Assembly (NCBI RefSeq): GCF_003386165.1
Contig: NZ_QRDV01000001.1
Coordinates: 248,001-312,000 of the forward strand
Direction of reading: 5' to 3'
Source of the DNA: Winogradskyella eximia
GTDB lineage: Bacteria > Bacteroidota > Bacteroidia > Flavobacteriales > Flavobacteriaceae
DNA length: 64,000 bases
The notes beneath the pieces are model-generated. The model saw only the letters and a list, made by a program, of their open reading frames with translations. It searched no databases and was not told the origin of the DNA. Of the stretch, positions 43,997 to 53,481 are shown piece by piece; the stretch's first letter is position 1; each line of letters starts with the position of its first letter. The translations under genes and the position numbers were made by a program.

Positions 43997-45351
43997 TGGC
44001 AAATGTATCCTCGCAAGATTTAGGAAATCAAGCTATCGGTAAATTACTGATTAAGCAAGCCTTGCCTGCATCTATAGGTATTTTGGTGATGTCGCTTAAT
44101 ATTTTGGTGGATACTATATTTGTTGGTAATTGGATTGGCTCAACAGCCATTGCTGCAATTAATGTAGTGTTACCTGTATCGTTTTTTATTGCTGCACTTG
44201 GTATGGCCATTGGTATTGGAGGCTCTTCTATTATTTCGAGAGCATTGGGAGCAGACCATATTGCAAAAGCCCTAAAAACATTTGGAAATCAATTAACATT
44301 AACCCTTTTATTTACAGTAACATTTGCGGTCTTTGGATTGTATTTTGTGGATACATTGATTCCTGCTTTTGGAGGTAAGGGTAACATTTTCGATCCAGCA
44401 AAGGTATATTACGAAATTATACTTTATGGAGTGCCTATTCTCGGCTTTGTAATGATGGGGAATACCGTTATTAGGGCAGAAGGGAAGCCGAAATTTGCTA
44501 TGTATGCTATGATGATTCCTTCAGTAGGAAATTTAATTCTCGATTATTTATTTATAAATGTTTTAGACTACGGAATGGCAGGAGCTGCATGGGCAACTAC
44601 AGGTTCTTATGTTGTTTCTTTTTTGTTTATTGTATGGTATTTTTTATCTAAAAATTCTGAATTAAAAATAAATCTATCACATTTTAGATTAGATAAAAGT
44701 ATCGTTTCTGAAATTGGTTCATTAGGATTTGTAACATTGGCAAGACAAGCTATTGTAAGTGTCACATTTTTATTGGTTAACAATGCACTTTATAATTTTG
44801 GAGGCGAAACATCTGTAACAGCCTATGCAATTGTTGGGAGATTAAGCATGTTTGCATTGTTTCCTGTTTTTGGAATTACTCAAGGCTTTATTCCTATTGC
44901 TGGTTTTAATTATGGAGCCGAAAAATACGATCGTGTTAAAGAGTCCATTTATACAGCCATAAAATATGCAACTATTTTAGGGACAATTGTATTTATTGCA
45001 TTAATGGTTTTTCCAGAAATTATAACAAAATGGTTTACAGCGGATGCAAACGTTATTGATGTAACACCTAGTAATATGAGGTGGACGTTTGCTGCAGTGC
45101 CAATTGTAGCTTTACAGCTTATTGGTGCAGCTTATTTTCAAGCTGTAGGTAAAGCATTGCCAGCATTGTTACTCACGCTTACAAGACAGGCTATTTTCTT
45201 CATCCCTTTAATGTATATTTTACCTTTGTTTTTTGGTGAGTTAGGGATTTGGATGTCGTTTCCAATATCTGATGTGTTATCAACTATTGTAACGGCTTAT
45301 TTTTTATATCGTGAAGTGAAGTTAAATTTAAAAACGGAAGTGATTGAATAG
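43996..45351 (+). CDS. MATE family efflux transporter
   Basis: This 451-residue inner-membrane protein has about twelve membrane segments in two halves. It shows the MATE hallmarks LPASIGILVMSLNILVDTIFVG, FIPIAGFNYGAEKYDRV and FFIPLMYILPLFFGELGIWMS. It exchanges sodium or protons for organic cations or other compounds; the substrate is unknown. It is translationally coupled to hemH and followed by hemJ 65 bases later, so it may export a porphyrin or related product, but this is only a suggestion from neighbourhood. Confidence 0.92.
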   Translation: MANVSSQDLGNQAIGKLLIKQALPASIGILVMSLNILVDTIFVGNWIGSTAIAAINVVLPVSFFIAALGMAIGIGGSSIISRALGADHIAKALKTFGNQLTLTLLFTVTFAVFGLYFVDTLIPAFGGKGNIFDPAKVYYEIILYGVPILGFVMMGNTVIRAEGKPKFAMYAMMIPSVGNLILDYLFINVLDYGMAGAAWATTGSYVVSFLFIVWYFLSKNSELKINLSHFRLDKSIVSEIGSLGFVTLARQAIVSVTFLLVNNALYNFGGETSVTAYAIVGRLSMFALFPVFGITQGFIPIAGFNYGAEKYDRVKESIYTAIKYATILGTIVFIALMVFPEIITKWFTADANVIDVTPSNMRWTFAAVPIVALQLIGAAYFQAVGKALPALLLTLTRQAIFFIPLMYILPLFFGELGIWMSFPISDVLSTIVTAYFLYREVKLNLKTEVIE

Positions 45352-45416
45352 GTTTTAATCCGTAATTTTAGATTTGATTTATCAATCTGTTCTCAATACT
45401 CAATTTTTCAAAGACA

Positions 45417-45965
45417 ATGGAATACTACAACTACATTAAATCTTTACATCTCATATTCGTAATCACATGGTTTGCTGGATTGTTTTACATTCCTAGATTG
45501 TTTGTGTATCAAATAGAGGCGTTTCATAAATCATCACCAGAAAAAGAAATATTAGGCAAACAACTAAAGTTAATGTCTAAGCGATTGTGGTTTATCATTA
45601 CTTGGCCGTCAGCAATTTTAGCAACTGTATTCGCTGTTTGGTTAATGATTTTAATGCCAAGTTGGTTTCAGATGGGTTGGATGCATGTAAAATTACTATT
45701 TGTGTTTCTATTGTTTATTTATCATTACAAAACACACATTTATTATAAGCAGCTTCAAAATGATGAGGTTAAAGTGACCTCGAGCTTTATGCGTATTTGG
45801 AATGAAGGAGCAACTTTTATTTTATTTGCAGTGGTTTTTTTAGTGATTCTTAAAAGTTCAATTAATTGGATTTTTGGAATTGTGGGTATGGTAGTTTTAG
45901 GAGTTTTAATTATGTTGGGTTTTAAATTGTATAAAAATATCCGTTCTAAAAATCCGGAGGCATAA
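45417..45965 (+). CDS. hemJ: Protoporphyrinogen IX oxidase, HemJ type
   Basis: This 182-residue membrane protein with about four or five spans oxidises protoporphyrinogen IX to protoporphyrin IX, the step before ferrochelatase. The pattern YYNYIKSLHLIFVITWFAGLFYIPRLFVYQ with conserved His and Arg, followed by WFIITWPSAILAT and HVKLLFVFLLFIYHYKT with a conserved Lys, is that of HemJ (UPF0093). No hemG or hemY is visible here, which fits HemJ being the oxidase. It completes the local path from hemA to hemH except hemL. Confidence 0.9.
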   Translation: MEYYNYIKSLHLIFVITWFAGLFYIPRLFVYQIEAFHKSSPEKEILGKQLKLMSKRLWFIITWPSAILATVFAVWLMILMPSWFQMGWMHVKLLFVFLLFIYHYKTHIYYKQLQNDEVKVTSSFMRIWNEGATFILFAVVFLVILKSSINWIFGIVGMVVLGVLIMLGFKLYKNIRSKNPEA

Positions 45966-45993
45966 TTATGCTTAAAATCTAAAAAAGAATTCG

Positions 45994-46009
45994 AATTGAA
46001 ATTTCAATT
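45994..46009. promoter_or_regulatory. 16-bp perfect palindrome before sensor kinase gene
   Basis: AATTGAAATTTCAATT lies between hemJ and the kinase gene, about 90 bases ahead of the start. It is possibly a regulator-binding site; no known operator is matched. Confidence 0.4.
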
Positions 46010-46099
46010 TTTACAATTTGAGATTTGTGGTTCGCGCTTTTGGATTGATTATTGCTATATTTAAAACTTATAATTCAGAATTAAAAGATTCCCATCCTA

Positions 46100-47584
46100 A
46101 TGGGCATTTCTATGACTAAAAAACGTCTGTCTTTAAGAGCTCGAATAGTTATCAATATGATACTTTTGGTATTAGTAGCATCGGTTTTAATAGCTGCTGT
46201 AACCATTTATCAGTATCGTGAGGAGGCTAAAGATTACCACAAAGAGCGACTAGAACGTAAAGAAAAAGCGATAAAGCAGAGTATTGATTTTGTTATTAGA
46301 GAAACTACTTATCCTGTTACAACAGAGAATATACCATTAATATTTAAAGACGAAATATTTGATATTGATGCTATTCATAGCCTACAAATTAATTTATATG
46401 ATTTAGATGGGCAATTATTAAAAAGTTCAAAACGCTCTATTCAGCGAGATACGATTCAAAATTGTTTAAATGCCGAAATTTTAAACACCTTGTCTAATAC
46501 TTTAGAGCATCGTTATGTTGTAAAAAATAAAGAAGCAGGTCAAACTTTTCAATCATCCTATTCTTATATCACCGATGAAAAATTTAAAACCTTAGCCATT
46601 TTAAATTTACCCTATTTAGAGAATGATGATTTTCTAAACAAAGAGCTAAAAGAATTCTTAATGCGTTTAGCTTATGCTTATTTAGTATTGATTCTTGTGG
46701 CGATTATTTTTGCCTATTTTATATCTAAATTTATTACTAAATCACTAAAAACAATTAGTGATAAGATGAATGAAACACGATTAGAAAAGCGAAACAAAAA
46801 AATTCAGATAGAATCTTCAAGCGAAGAAATAGATGCTTTAGTCAATGCTTACAATAGCATGATAGATCAGCTTGAGGCAAGTGCTGTAGTTTTGGCAACT
46901 AATGAACGTGAGCAAGCTTGGCGAGAAATGGCAAAGCAAGTGGCACATGAGATAAAGAATCCGTTAACGCCAATGCGACTAACGGTTCAGAGTTTTCAAC
47001 GTAAGTTTGATCCAGAAGACGAAAACATACATCAAAAGGTAGATGAATACAGTGACACTCTGATTCAACAGATAGACACCATGAGTTCTATTGCTTCTGC
47101 ATTTTCTAATTTTGCGAAAATGCCAGCTCAAAAAAGTGAAAATCTTAATGTAGTACATGTGGTGAAGTTGGCATTGGATATTTTTAATGAGCATTACATT
47201 GAATTTTATTCTGAAGCCGAAGAAATCATCGCTAAATTTGATAGAACACAATTAATTAGAGTGGTTACCAATTTGGTTAAAAACGGAATTCAGGCAATTG
47301 CTGATGATTCTGAAAATCCTAAAATAGAAGTGCGTGTTTTTAGCAATGGTGACAATGTTAATATTACTATTGAAGATAATGGTTCTGGAATAGCAGAGGA
47401 TACGAAGTCTAAAATTTTTGAACCTAAATTTACTACGAAGTCAAGTGGAATGGGATTAGGTTTAGCTATGGTGAAAAACATAGTTGAAACTTATAACGGA
47501 AGTATTACCTTTACTACTCAATTAGGAAAAGGGACCATTTTCACTGTAAGTTTTCCTAAAAATCAAATGCTTCCTTCTCAATAA
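46100..47584 (+). CDS. Membrane sensor histidine kinase (NtrY-like)
   Basis: 494 residues. Two membrane segments (about 17-40 and 190-212) flank a periplasmic sensing domain of about 145 residues. A HAMP-like linker follows, then a HisKA domain (QVAHEIKNPLTPMRLTVQSF, phospho-accepting His283), and an HATPase_c domain with N box LVTNLVKNGIQAI, G1 DNGSGI, and G2 GMGLGLAMVKNIVE. The NPLTPM sequence is typical of NtrY/NtrB-like kinases. No response-regulator gene is adjacent. A second ATG 12 bases downstream (46112) is an equally likely start. The stimulus is unknown. Confidence 0.88.
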   Translation: MGISMTKKRLSLRARIVINMILLVLVASVLIAAVTIYQYREEAKDYHKERLERKEKAIKQSIDFVIRETTYPVTTENIPLIFKDEIFDIDAIHSLQINLYDLDGQLLKSSKRSIQRDTIQNCLNAEILNTLSNTLEHRYVVKNKEAGQTFQSSYSYITDEKFKTLAILNLPYLENDDFLNKELKEFLMRLAYAYLVLILVAIIFAYFISKFITKSLKTISDKMNETRLEKRNKKIQIESSSEEIDALVNAYNSMIDQLEASAVVLATNEREQAWREMAKQVAHEIKNPLTPMRLTVQSFQRKFDPEDENIHQKVDEYSDTLIQQIDTMSSIASAFSNFAKMPAQKSENLNVVHVVKLALDIFNEHYIEFYSEAEEIIAKFDRTQLIRVVTNLVKNGIQAIADDSENPKIEVRVFSNGDNVNITIEDNGSGIAEDTKSKIFEPKFTTKSSGMGLGLAMVKNIVETYNGSITFTTQLGKGTIFTVSFPKNQMLPSQ

Positions 47585-47697
47585 GGAATTTAATAGCAAA
47601 CTATCTAAATTCTATTATCATAGATATATGGTTTGCGAAAAAACAGAAAATACAATTAATAACGCCCTAACGTTAAGGGAATAAAATATAGATTTAA

Positions 47698-48480
47698 ATG
47701 AATTACGAAAACATACTTTCAGAATATTCAAACGGAATTACAACTATCACTATAAACAGACCAAAAAAGCTAAATGCTTTAAATATTGAAACTATTAGAG
47801 AGCTTCATGAGGCTTTTAAGCATGCTAACGATGATGATAATACAAAAGTTATCATTGTTACAGGTAGTGGAGAAAAAGCTTTTGTAGCAGGTGCAGATAT
47901 AAGCGAATTTGCAAATTTCAGTGTAAAAGAAGGAGGGAATCTTGCAGCAGAAGGACAAGAGTTATTATTTGATTTTGTAGAAAATCTAAGTACACCTGTA
48001 ATTGCAGCTGTTAATGGTTTTGCACTTGGAGGTGGATTAGAATTAGCAATGGCTAGTCATTTTAGAGTTGCTAGTACTAATGCAAGAATGGGATTGCCAG
48101 AAACTTCTCTTGGTGTAATTCCAGGTTATGGAGGTACTCAGCGATTACCTCATTTAGTTGGTAAAGGTAGAGCGATGGAAATGATAATGACAGCAGGTAT
48201 GATTGATGCAAACCAAGCCTTAAATTACGGATTAGTAAACCACGTTGTTGCACAAGAAGAATTATTGCCCTTTGCCGAGAAAATTGCAAGTAAAATTATG
48301 CGAAATTCATCTGTTGCTATAGGTAAGGCTATAAAAGCAATTAATGCTAATTATAAAGATGGTAAAAATGGCTTTAAAGTTGAAATTAAGCAATTTGGTA
48401 AATGCTTTGGTACCGAAGATTTTGTGGAAGGAACTACTGCTTTCCTTGAGAAACGTAAAGCTGAGTTCCCAGGCAAATAG
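47698..48480 (+). CDS. Enoyl-CoA hydratase/isomerase (crotonase family)
   Basis: This 260-residue enzyme adds water to trans-2-enoyl-CoA in beta-oxidation or related pathways. Oxyanion-hole residues lie in AFVAGADISEFANF and NGFALGGGLELAMASHFRVAS. The two acid/base positions are in the latter and in LPETSLGVIPGYGGTQRLPHLVGKG. Length is typical. A near-palindrome around TAACGTTA (47665-47679) stands 20 bases upstream and may be an operator. The gene is not in an obvious beta-oxidation operon. Confidence 0.9.
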   Translation: MNYENILSEYSNGITTITINRPKKLNALNIETIRELHEAFKHANDDDNTKVIIVTGSGEKAFVAGADISEFANFSVKEGGNLAAEGQELLFDFVENLSTPVIAAVNGFALGGGLELAMASHFRVASTNARMGLPETSLGVIPGYGGTQRLPHLVGKGRAMEMIMTAGMIDANQALNYGLVNHVVAQEELLPFAEKIASKIMRNSSVAIGKAIKAINANYKDGKNGFKVEIKQFGKCFGTEDFVEGTTAFLEKRKAEFPGK

Positions 48481-48499
48481 ATAGGTGTGTTAAAGAAAT

Positions 48500-48622
48500 T
48501 TAGTTTACAGTAACTTGTTTTGAGGTTATTTTGTATAGGCAATATAATGGTGCCATTAAAATAAAGCTCGCTATTAATAGCGGACTCATTATTAACAATT
48601 GTATTTTAAATATTTGAAACAT
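48500..48622 (-). CDS. possible small membrane protein, 40 aa
   Basis: The minus-strand ATG at 48622 opens a 40-residue frame (MFQIFKIQLLIMSPLLIASF, then ILMAPLYCLYKITSKQ) with one clear membrane span and a basic tail. It lies in an intergenic stretch with no other feature, between the convergent enoyl-CoA hydratase and the tRNA. No family recognised. Positional isolation and composition make it plausible, but it could be chance in AT-rich DNA. Confidence 0.35.
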   Translation of the reverse strand: MFQIFKIQLLIMSPLLIASFILMAPLYCLYKITSKQVTVN

Positions 48623-48818
48623 AAGTTACTTGTTCAGTTTATGCAAAGATATCTTGTGGTTTTATGTCTTAAAACATTAATCTTAACTGATTACTACTCA
48701 AAATTGATATTTAAAAAAAGGCAACTACCTTCTATAACGATGCTCAGCTAGGCTTCTTATTTCTACTATAAGATGATGGGTCAGATTAAAAAGCAAAGAC
48801 TCAGGAATGGATAAAACA

Positions 48819-48851
48819 CAAAAAAACCGATACTTTCGTATCGGTTTTGTA
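48819..48851 (-). terminator. Terminator downstream of tRNA-Asn
   Basis: The stem AAAACCGATAC / GTATCGGTTTT has a TTTC loop. On the minus strand it is followed by a U-run (AAAAAAA on the given strand) directly after the tRNA gene. Confidence 0.85.
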
Positions 48852-48853
48852 TG

Positions 48854-48927
48854 CTCCTCTTCTTAGGCTCGAACTAAGGACCCTCTGATTAACAGTCAGA
48901 TGCTCTAACCAACTGAGCTAAAGAGGA
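48854..48927 (-). tRNA. tRNA-Asn (anticodon GUU)
   Basis: The minus strand reads TCCTCTTTAGCTCAGTTGG at the 5' end, anticodon loop CTGTTAA with GTT, T-arm GTTCGAGCC, and closes with AAGAGGA and discriminator G. The 7-bp acceptor stem is perfect. CCA is not encoded. It reads asparagine codons. Confidence 0.96.
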
Positions 48928-49019
48928 AGGTTATTTTTCGCGTTAGCGAGCGCAAATATATATAGTATTTTCATTATTACAAAACGAAATAATATTTTTT
49001 TTGTTAAAATTAAAAAAAA

Positions 49020-50363
49020 TTAATTCGTGATGGCTTTAAATATGTCATTACCATTAGCAAATAACACCAAAGCAATCAAAATAAAGAACCCAATAACTTG
49101 TGCGCGCTCTAAAAATTTCTCACTTGGTTTACGACCAGAAATCATTTCGTATAATAAAAACATCACATGTCCTCCGTCTAATGCAGGTATTGGTAGCAGG
49201 TTTAGTATGGCTAACATTATCGATAGAAAAGCCGTTAATCCCCAAAAATAAGGCCAACTCCATGCGCTAGGAAATTGATCGTAAATAGCTTTAAAACCAC
49301 CCAGTCCTTTATATGCACCAGTGCTTGGGTTGAAAATCGCTCTTAATTGGTCGAAATAGTTAGTGATTGTTTTTGTGAATTTACGTCCACCAGCAGCAAA
49401 ACTTTCGCCAAAAGTATACTCTTTTCTAAAAATATCGTAGTAACCTAACTCTTCAAATCGTGGTGGATTAATCGTTCTAAGAACACCAAATTTACCCTCT
49501 TTATCTAAGTATAACTCTTTTTTAATGGTTGTGTTATCTTCACGTAAAATCTCTACAGCTACTGTTGAGTTTTCTAATCCTTTGGTTGCTTCTTCTAATT
49601 GATCAAAATATTTTAACGGCTTACCATTAATACTTGTAATAATATCACCAACTTTTAAATCTTTCTTAGCATTTAACGATGAATCTGGAACTTCTGCAAT
49701 CATAAAAGGAACTCGGTATTCAAAGTTGAGTTTACTTTTGCTAGATGAATATTGTCCTAAAAAATCTTCTGGTAAATCAATTATTTTTTCTTCACCTCCT
49801 CTATTAATTGTAATAGATTTTGCACTTATAAGATTAAAACCAATATCAGAATCATTTACAATTGGTGTCTCATTAATAGCTAAAACTTTATCTCCCGTTT
49901 TAAAGCCTATATCTATTAATGTCGGATTATCTATCCAATAACCATCTTTTAAACTATCTACTTTTATATCTGCATCTCCATAAGCAAAAGAAATAGCGAC
50001 ATAAATTACATAAGCCAAGATAAAATTAACGGTAACACCACCAAGCATAATAATTAAACGTTGCCAAGCTGGTTTAGAACGAAACTCCCATGGCTGAGGT
50101 GGTAATGCCATTTGTTCTTTATCCATGCTCTCGTCAATCATTCCTGCGATCTTTACATAGCCTCCCAATGGTAACCAACCAATGCCATATTCAGTATCTC
50201 CAATTTTCTTTTTAAAGAGTGAAAACTTTACATCAAAAAAGAGGTAAAACTTTTCGACTTTAGTTTTAAAAAGCTTTGCTGGTATAAAGTGGCCGAGCTC
50301 ATGCAATACAATAAGCAAGGATAAACTAAGTAAAAATTGAGATATTTTTATAATAAATTCCAT
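49020..50363 (-). CDS. rseP: RIP zinc metalloprotease (site-2 protease)
   Basis: This 447-residue inner-membrane protease cleaves membrane-bound anti-sigma factors or signal-peptide remnants. The zinc motif HELGH lies at 21-25 in the first span, and the third ligand in NLLPIPALDGGHVMF near residue 395. A PDZ domain is visible around 205-290 (KVGDIITSINGKPLKYFDQL). Membrane segments lie at the N-terminus, around 105-130, 370-390 and 425-445. Family call is secure. The regulatory substrate in this organism is not shown by the context. Confidence 0.94.
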   Translation of the reverse strand: MEFIIKISQFLLSLSLLIVLHELGHFIPAKLFKTKVEKFYLFFDVKFSLFKKKIGDTEYGIGWLPLGGYVKIAGMIDESMDKEQMALPPQPWEFRSKPAWQRLIIMLGGVTVNFILAYVIYVAISFAYGDADIKVDSLKDGYWIDNPTLIDIGFKTGDKVLAINETPIVNDSDIGFNLISAKSITINRGGEEKIIDLPEDFLGQYSSSKSKLNFEYRVPFMIAEVPDSSLNAKKDLKVGDIITSINGKPLKYFDQLEEATKGLENSTVAVEILREDNTTIKKELYLDKEGKFGVLRTINPPRFEELGYYDIFRKEYTFGESFAAGGRKFTKTITNYFDQLRAIFNPSTGAYKGLGGFKAIYDQFPSAWSWPYFWGLTAFLSIMLAILNLLPIPALDGGHVMFLLYEMISGRKPSEKFLERAQVIGFFILIALVLFANGNDIFKAITN

Positions 50364-50453
50364 GTGATTTTTTCAAAATTCGATTTGCAAAAGTAAGGCT
50401 TTTATATGAAACGAATTTTAAATAAATGCCAATAAACTAAATGCAATACTTCG

Positions 50454-52397
50454 CTAAATTTTTATTATTCTTTTATTAATTATTTGGTCTTCTGTTTGAA
50501 ATTGAACAAATAAGATACCTGATGCTAAAGTATTTAAATCAAGTTCGGGAGTCCAACGTTGTTGCAGTAATAATTGACCTAAACTATTATAGACTTTAAT
50601 ATCTTTAATCTCTATATGCTCTGGTTTTTCAATATGTATTACTGAGGTTGTTGGGTTAGGGTATAGCGTAATATCAGAATTAAAATTAAAATCAGAAGTA
50701 CTTAAGGTGATGGAATTGTTTTTTGAGATTAAATGATAATCCGGATCAAATAGCACTTCTTGAATGGTGAAATTTATAGTTTCAAAAAATTGTTGATCAT
50801 TTACTGAATGATCTAAAACAAGGTCTAATGTTTCTCCTAATGTGCCAATAACCCTTATAGGAACACCTGCTTCAAAAAAGGAAACAGACGAATGACTTTG
50901 CGTTTGTGATAACATAATTTGTAACTGATTTCCATTTTGACTCCAATTAACATTATAGCTTGGGTATCCTTGGTTATAGATCCAATCATTAAAAAATTCA
51001 TCTAAATTTTCACCAGTTGTTAATTCCATGGCATCAATAAAATCTTGTGTTTTAGCATAATCAAAGGCTAGTGCAGGTGTGTCTAAATAATCTTGCATAC
51101 CTTGGTAAAAGTCGGTATCATCTAGTTTGCGTCTTAACATATGTAACGCCATAGCTCCTTTATTATAACTCAGTCTGCTGCTAAAGATTCTATTTACGCT
51201 TGTTGTATCTTGGTCTGTGAGATATACAGATCCACTTGGGCTAGATGTAATATTGTTTACGGTCTGTTGCCTCCACGATTTAAAACTAGCTTCGCCATCT
51301 AAATTTTCAATAGCCAATGCTGCTAGGTAAGTTGCAAAACCTTCGTTTAACCATATATCTTTCCAACTACCGCAAGTTATTTTATTGCCAAACCATTGGT
51401 GCGCTAGTTCGTGAGCAATAAGACCTCTATTAAAAGAACCCATAAAGGAAATTGTGGTGTGCTCCATGCCTCCTCCCCAACCAAATTGGGCATGGCCATA
51501 TTTTTCGTCTGCAAAAGGATATTCTTCAAATAAATTGGTAAAAATATTCATGATATCTACAGTTACACCTGTACTTGCTTGAGCGCTTGCTAAATTTTCA
51601 GGATATACATAATTTACAATATCAAAAGGATTTCCGTTATTAGGAACTTGGTGAGAATATACTTCGTAATTTGTTACGGCAAAGGCAACTAAGTAGGCAG
51701 GAATTGGATGTTGATGTTTGAAATGAGTCGTTTTTTCTGAATTATATACAGTCTGATTTATTTCTAGTCCGTTTGAAGCCACAACATAGCTTTCATTTGA
51801 TGGGTTAAATTCTGGAGTTGTAACATATACGTCTATCGCTTCAATCTTATCAATTAAATCTTGCTTACATGGCCACCATCCTTTTGCTCCGTACGGTTCA
51901 GATAGCGTCCAAATTATTGGGTCACCATTATGTGTAGTTTGTTCAAATGAACCAAAACCAGAGCTTATAGGATTACCAGAATAACTTACTGTTAACGAAT
52001 CTAAAACACCTTGTGCCTGTGTAAGTGGTAATGTAATAACTAATTCATCGTCCGAATTTTGTGCATAACTTAAGCTGTTACCACGTTGTAAAACTTGAGA
52101 AACTATCATGTTGTCAGCTAAATCAAAGGTGATTTCGCTCATGGCTTCTTTTGCTTCAAAATAAGTAGTAACCTCCCCAGAAATTTCGGCCTGTGAAGGA
52201 TCTACATTTAATTCTAAGCGATGGTATTTAACATCATAATTTCCTGTATTCTCGTTTTGAGAATTTCTCATTTGAAGTAATGCTGTGTTTGCTTCTGCAG
52301 ACCGAATGGCATTTAGCGTATCGTTATAGTCTTGAGCGTTTATTTGAAGTACAAATAGAAATATAAAGCATGTAAAAAATCGTGTCATAGCCCTCAT
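50454..52397 (-). CDS. Secreted M1-family aminopeptidase with T9SS sorting domain
   Basis: 647 residues. Signal peptide about 1-22 (FIFLFVLQINAQ). The M1 gluzincin core has GGGMEH (308-313) as exopeptidase motif and the zinc site HELAH (329-333) plus Glu352 in NEGFATY. The C-terminal 75 residues (YPNPTTSVIHIEKPE, VYNSLGQLLLQ, LASGILFVQF) form a T9SS sorting domain. It would remove N-terminal residues from peptides at or outside the cell surface. The usual helical C-terminal domain of larger M1 enzymes is missing, as is common in secreted bacteroidete members. Confidence 0.92.
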   Translation of the reverse strand: MRAMTRFFTCFIFLFVLQINAQDYNDTLNAIRSAEANTALLQMRNSQNENTGNYDVKYHRLELNVDPSQAEISGEVTTYFEAKEAMSEITFDLADNMIVSQVLQRGNSLSYAQNSDDELVITLPLTQAQGVLDSLTVSYSGNPISSGFGSFEQTTHNGDPIIWTLSEPYGAKGWWPCKQDLIDKIEAIDVYVTTPEFNPSNESYVVASNGLEINQTVYNSEKTTHFKHQHPIPAYLVAFAVTNYEVYSHQVPNNGNPFDIVNYVYPENLASAQASTGVTVDIMNIFTNLFEEYPFADEKYGHAQFGWGGGMEHTTISFMGSFNRGLIAHELAHQWFGNKITCGSWKDIWLNEGFATYLAALAIENLDGEASFKSWRQQTVNNITSSPSGSVYLTDQDTTSVNRIFSSRLSYNKGAMALHMLRRKLDDTDFYQGMQDYLDTPALAFDYAKTQDFIDAMELTTGENLDEFFNDWIYNQGYPSYNVNWSQNGNQLQIMLSQTQSHSSVSFFEAGVPIRVIGTLGETLDLVLDHSVNDQQFFETINFTIQEVLFDPDYHLISKNNSITLSTSDFNFNSDITLYPNPTTSVIHIEKPEHIEIKDIKVYNSLGQLLLQQRWTPELDLNTLASGILFVQFQTEDQIINKRIIKI

Positions 52398-52474
52398 TTT
52401 TAGTGTTAAAAATAAAGTATTTATTGAGATTCGGTTGTATTTTTGGTCTTCAAATTTTTTTTAACAGATCTATA

Positions 52475-53155
52475 ATGTCATTTATTTCATTTTTTAAAGG
52501 CTATAAAAATTTCGGAATTTTCTTTTCCATACTTTCAATTATTATTATGACAATCATTTATAATGTGTTGAATGTGAAACAACCACTTCCTATATATCAG
52601 CCTGCTATGGTAAGTGAAGAATTAGTAGATAGCACAATTCAACATCAATTAAAATATCATAAAATTGCAGATTTTAGTTTAACCAATCAAAACGGAGAAA
52701 CGATAACACAAGATAATTATAAGGATAAAATATATGTAGCAGATTTCTTTTTTACTACCTGCCAAACCATTTGCCCAGTAATGACTAAAAACATGGGACA
52801 AATACAAGATGCCATTGTTGATGATGAAGATATTATGTTACTCTCACATTCAGTAACTCCAAAAATTGATAGTGTTGCACAACTTAAAAAATATGCGATT
52901 GAAAAAGGGGTTATAGATAGAAAGTGGAATTTAGTTACTGGAGATAAAAAACAAATCTATGAACTAGCAAGAAAAAGCTATCTCGCTGTAAAAACAGATG
53001 GTAACGGAGATGAATATGATATGATCCATACTGAAAACTTTATGCTCATTGATAAAAAGCGTCAAATTAGAGGATTTTATGACGGTACAAAGCCAGAGGA
53101 TATTGAACGTATTTTAGAAGATATTGAAACTTTAAAGTATTTTGATGGTTTGTAA
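52475..53155 (+). CDS. SCO1/SenC family protein
   Basis: 226 residues with an N-terminal membrane anchor (about 14-31) and a thioredoxin-like SCO domain. The copper-binding cysteines are in TTCQTICPVM (Cys96, Cys100) and the third ligand is the His in DMIHTENFML. SCO proteins deliver copper to cytochrome oxidase CuA or reduce its cysteines. The ATG at 52475 is chosen over the GTG at 52403, which would add an unlikely N-terminus. No oxidase gene is adjacent; feoAB follow 100 bases later. Confidence 0.9.
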   Translation: MSFISFFKGYKNFGIFFSILSIIIMTIIYNVLNVKQPLPIYQPAMVSEELVDSTIQHQLKYHKIADFSLTNQNGETITQDNYKDKIYVADFFFTTCQTICPVMTKNMGQIQDAIVDDEDIMLLSHSVTPKIDSVAQLKKYAIEKGVIDRKWNLVTGDKKQIYELARKSYLAVKTDGNGDEYDMIHTENFMLIDKKRQIRGFYDGTKPEDIERILEDIETLKYFDGL

Positions 53156-53186
53156 AAACCGCTCACTCAAATAAATATTCATTGTC

Positions 53187-53221
53187 TTGCTTTTTACACT
53201 AACAAATTTCTCTTACTTTTG
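53187..53221 (+). promoter_or_regulatory. Promoter of feoAB operon
   Basis: TACTTTTG (53214-53221) is a match to the Bacteroidota -7 box TAnnTTTG, and a TTG stands at 53187-53189, 24 bases upstream, slightly wide for the -33 element. It lies 33 bases before the feoA start. Confidence 0.5.
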
Positions 53222-53253
53222 CTTCTTTAAAATTAATCTAAATAAGGATAAGG

Positions 53254-53481
53254 TTGACATTAGCAGATCTAAAACGTGGACAACAAGGCATTATCACTGA
53301 TGTGTCTTCTATTCATATTCCATTAAAACTTCTCGAAATGGGTTGTTTACCTGGTAATTTAGTAGAACTTGTACAAGTGGCTCCTTTCGCGGATCCAATG
53401 TATCTTAACATTAACGGAACACATTTAGCGATTAGAAAAGAAACTGCTATTCACATTATAATTGAAACTGCACATGAGTAA
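53254..53481 (+). CDS. feoA: Ferrous iron transport protein A
   Basis: This 75-residue SH3-like protein supports the FeoB ferrous-iron channel. The start must be TTG at 53254 because the frame has no ATG or GTG before a stop; the resulting MTLADLKRGQQG is the usual FeoA beginning. Conserved features are PLKLLEMGCLPGNLVELV and the IAIRKETA-type end (LAIRKETAIHIII). It overlaps feoB by eight bases, giving translational coupling. Confidence 0.92.
   Translation: MTLADLKRGQQGIITDVSSIHIPLKLLEMGCLPGNLVELVQVAPFADPMYLNINGTHLAIRKETAIHIIIETAHE

Noticed and set aside
47596..47636. Inverted GCAAAC...GTTTGC after the sensor kinase gene as terminator
   Set aside because: The arms are short and 29 bases apart with only partial inner pairing, and no T-run follows, so it does not qualify as a rho-independent terminator.
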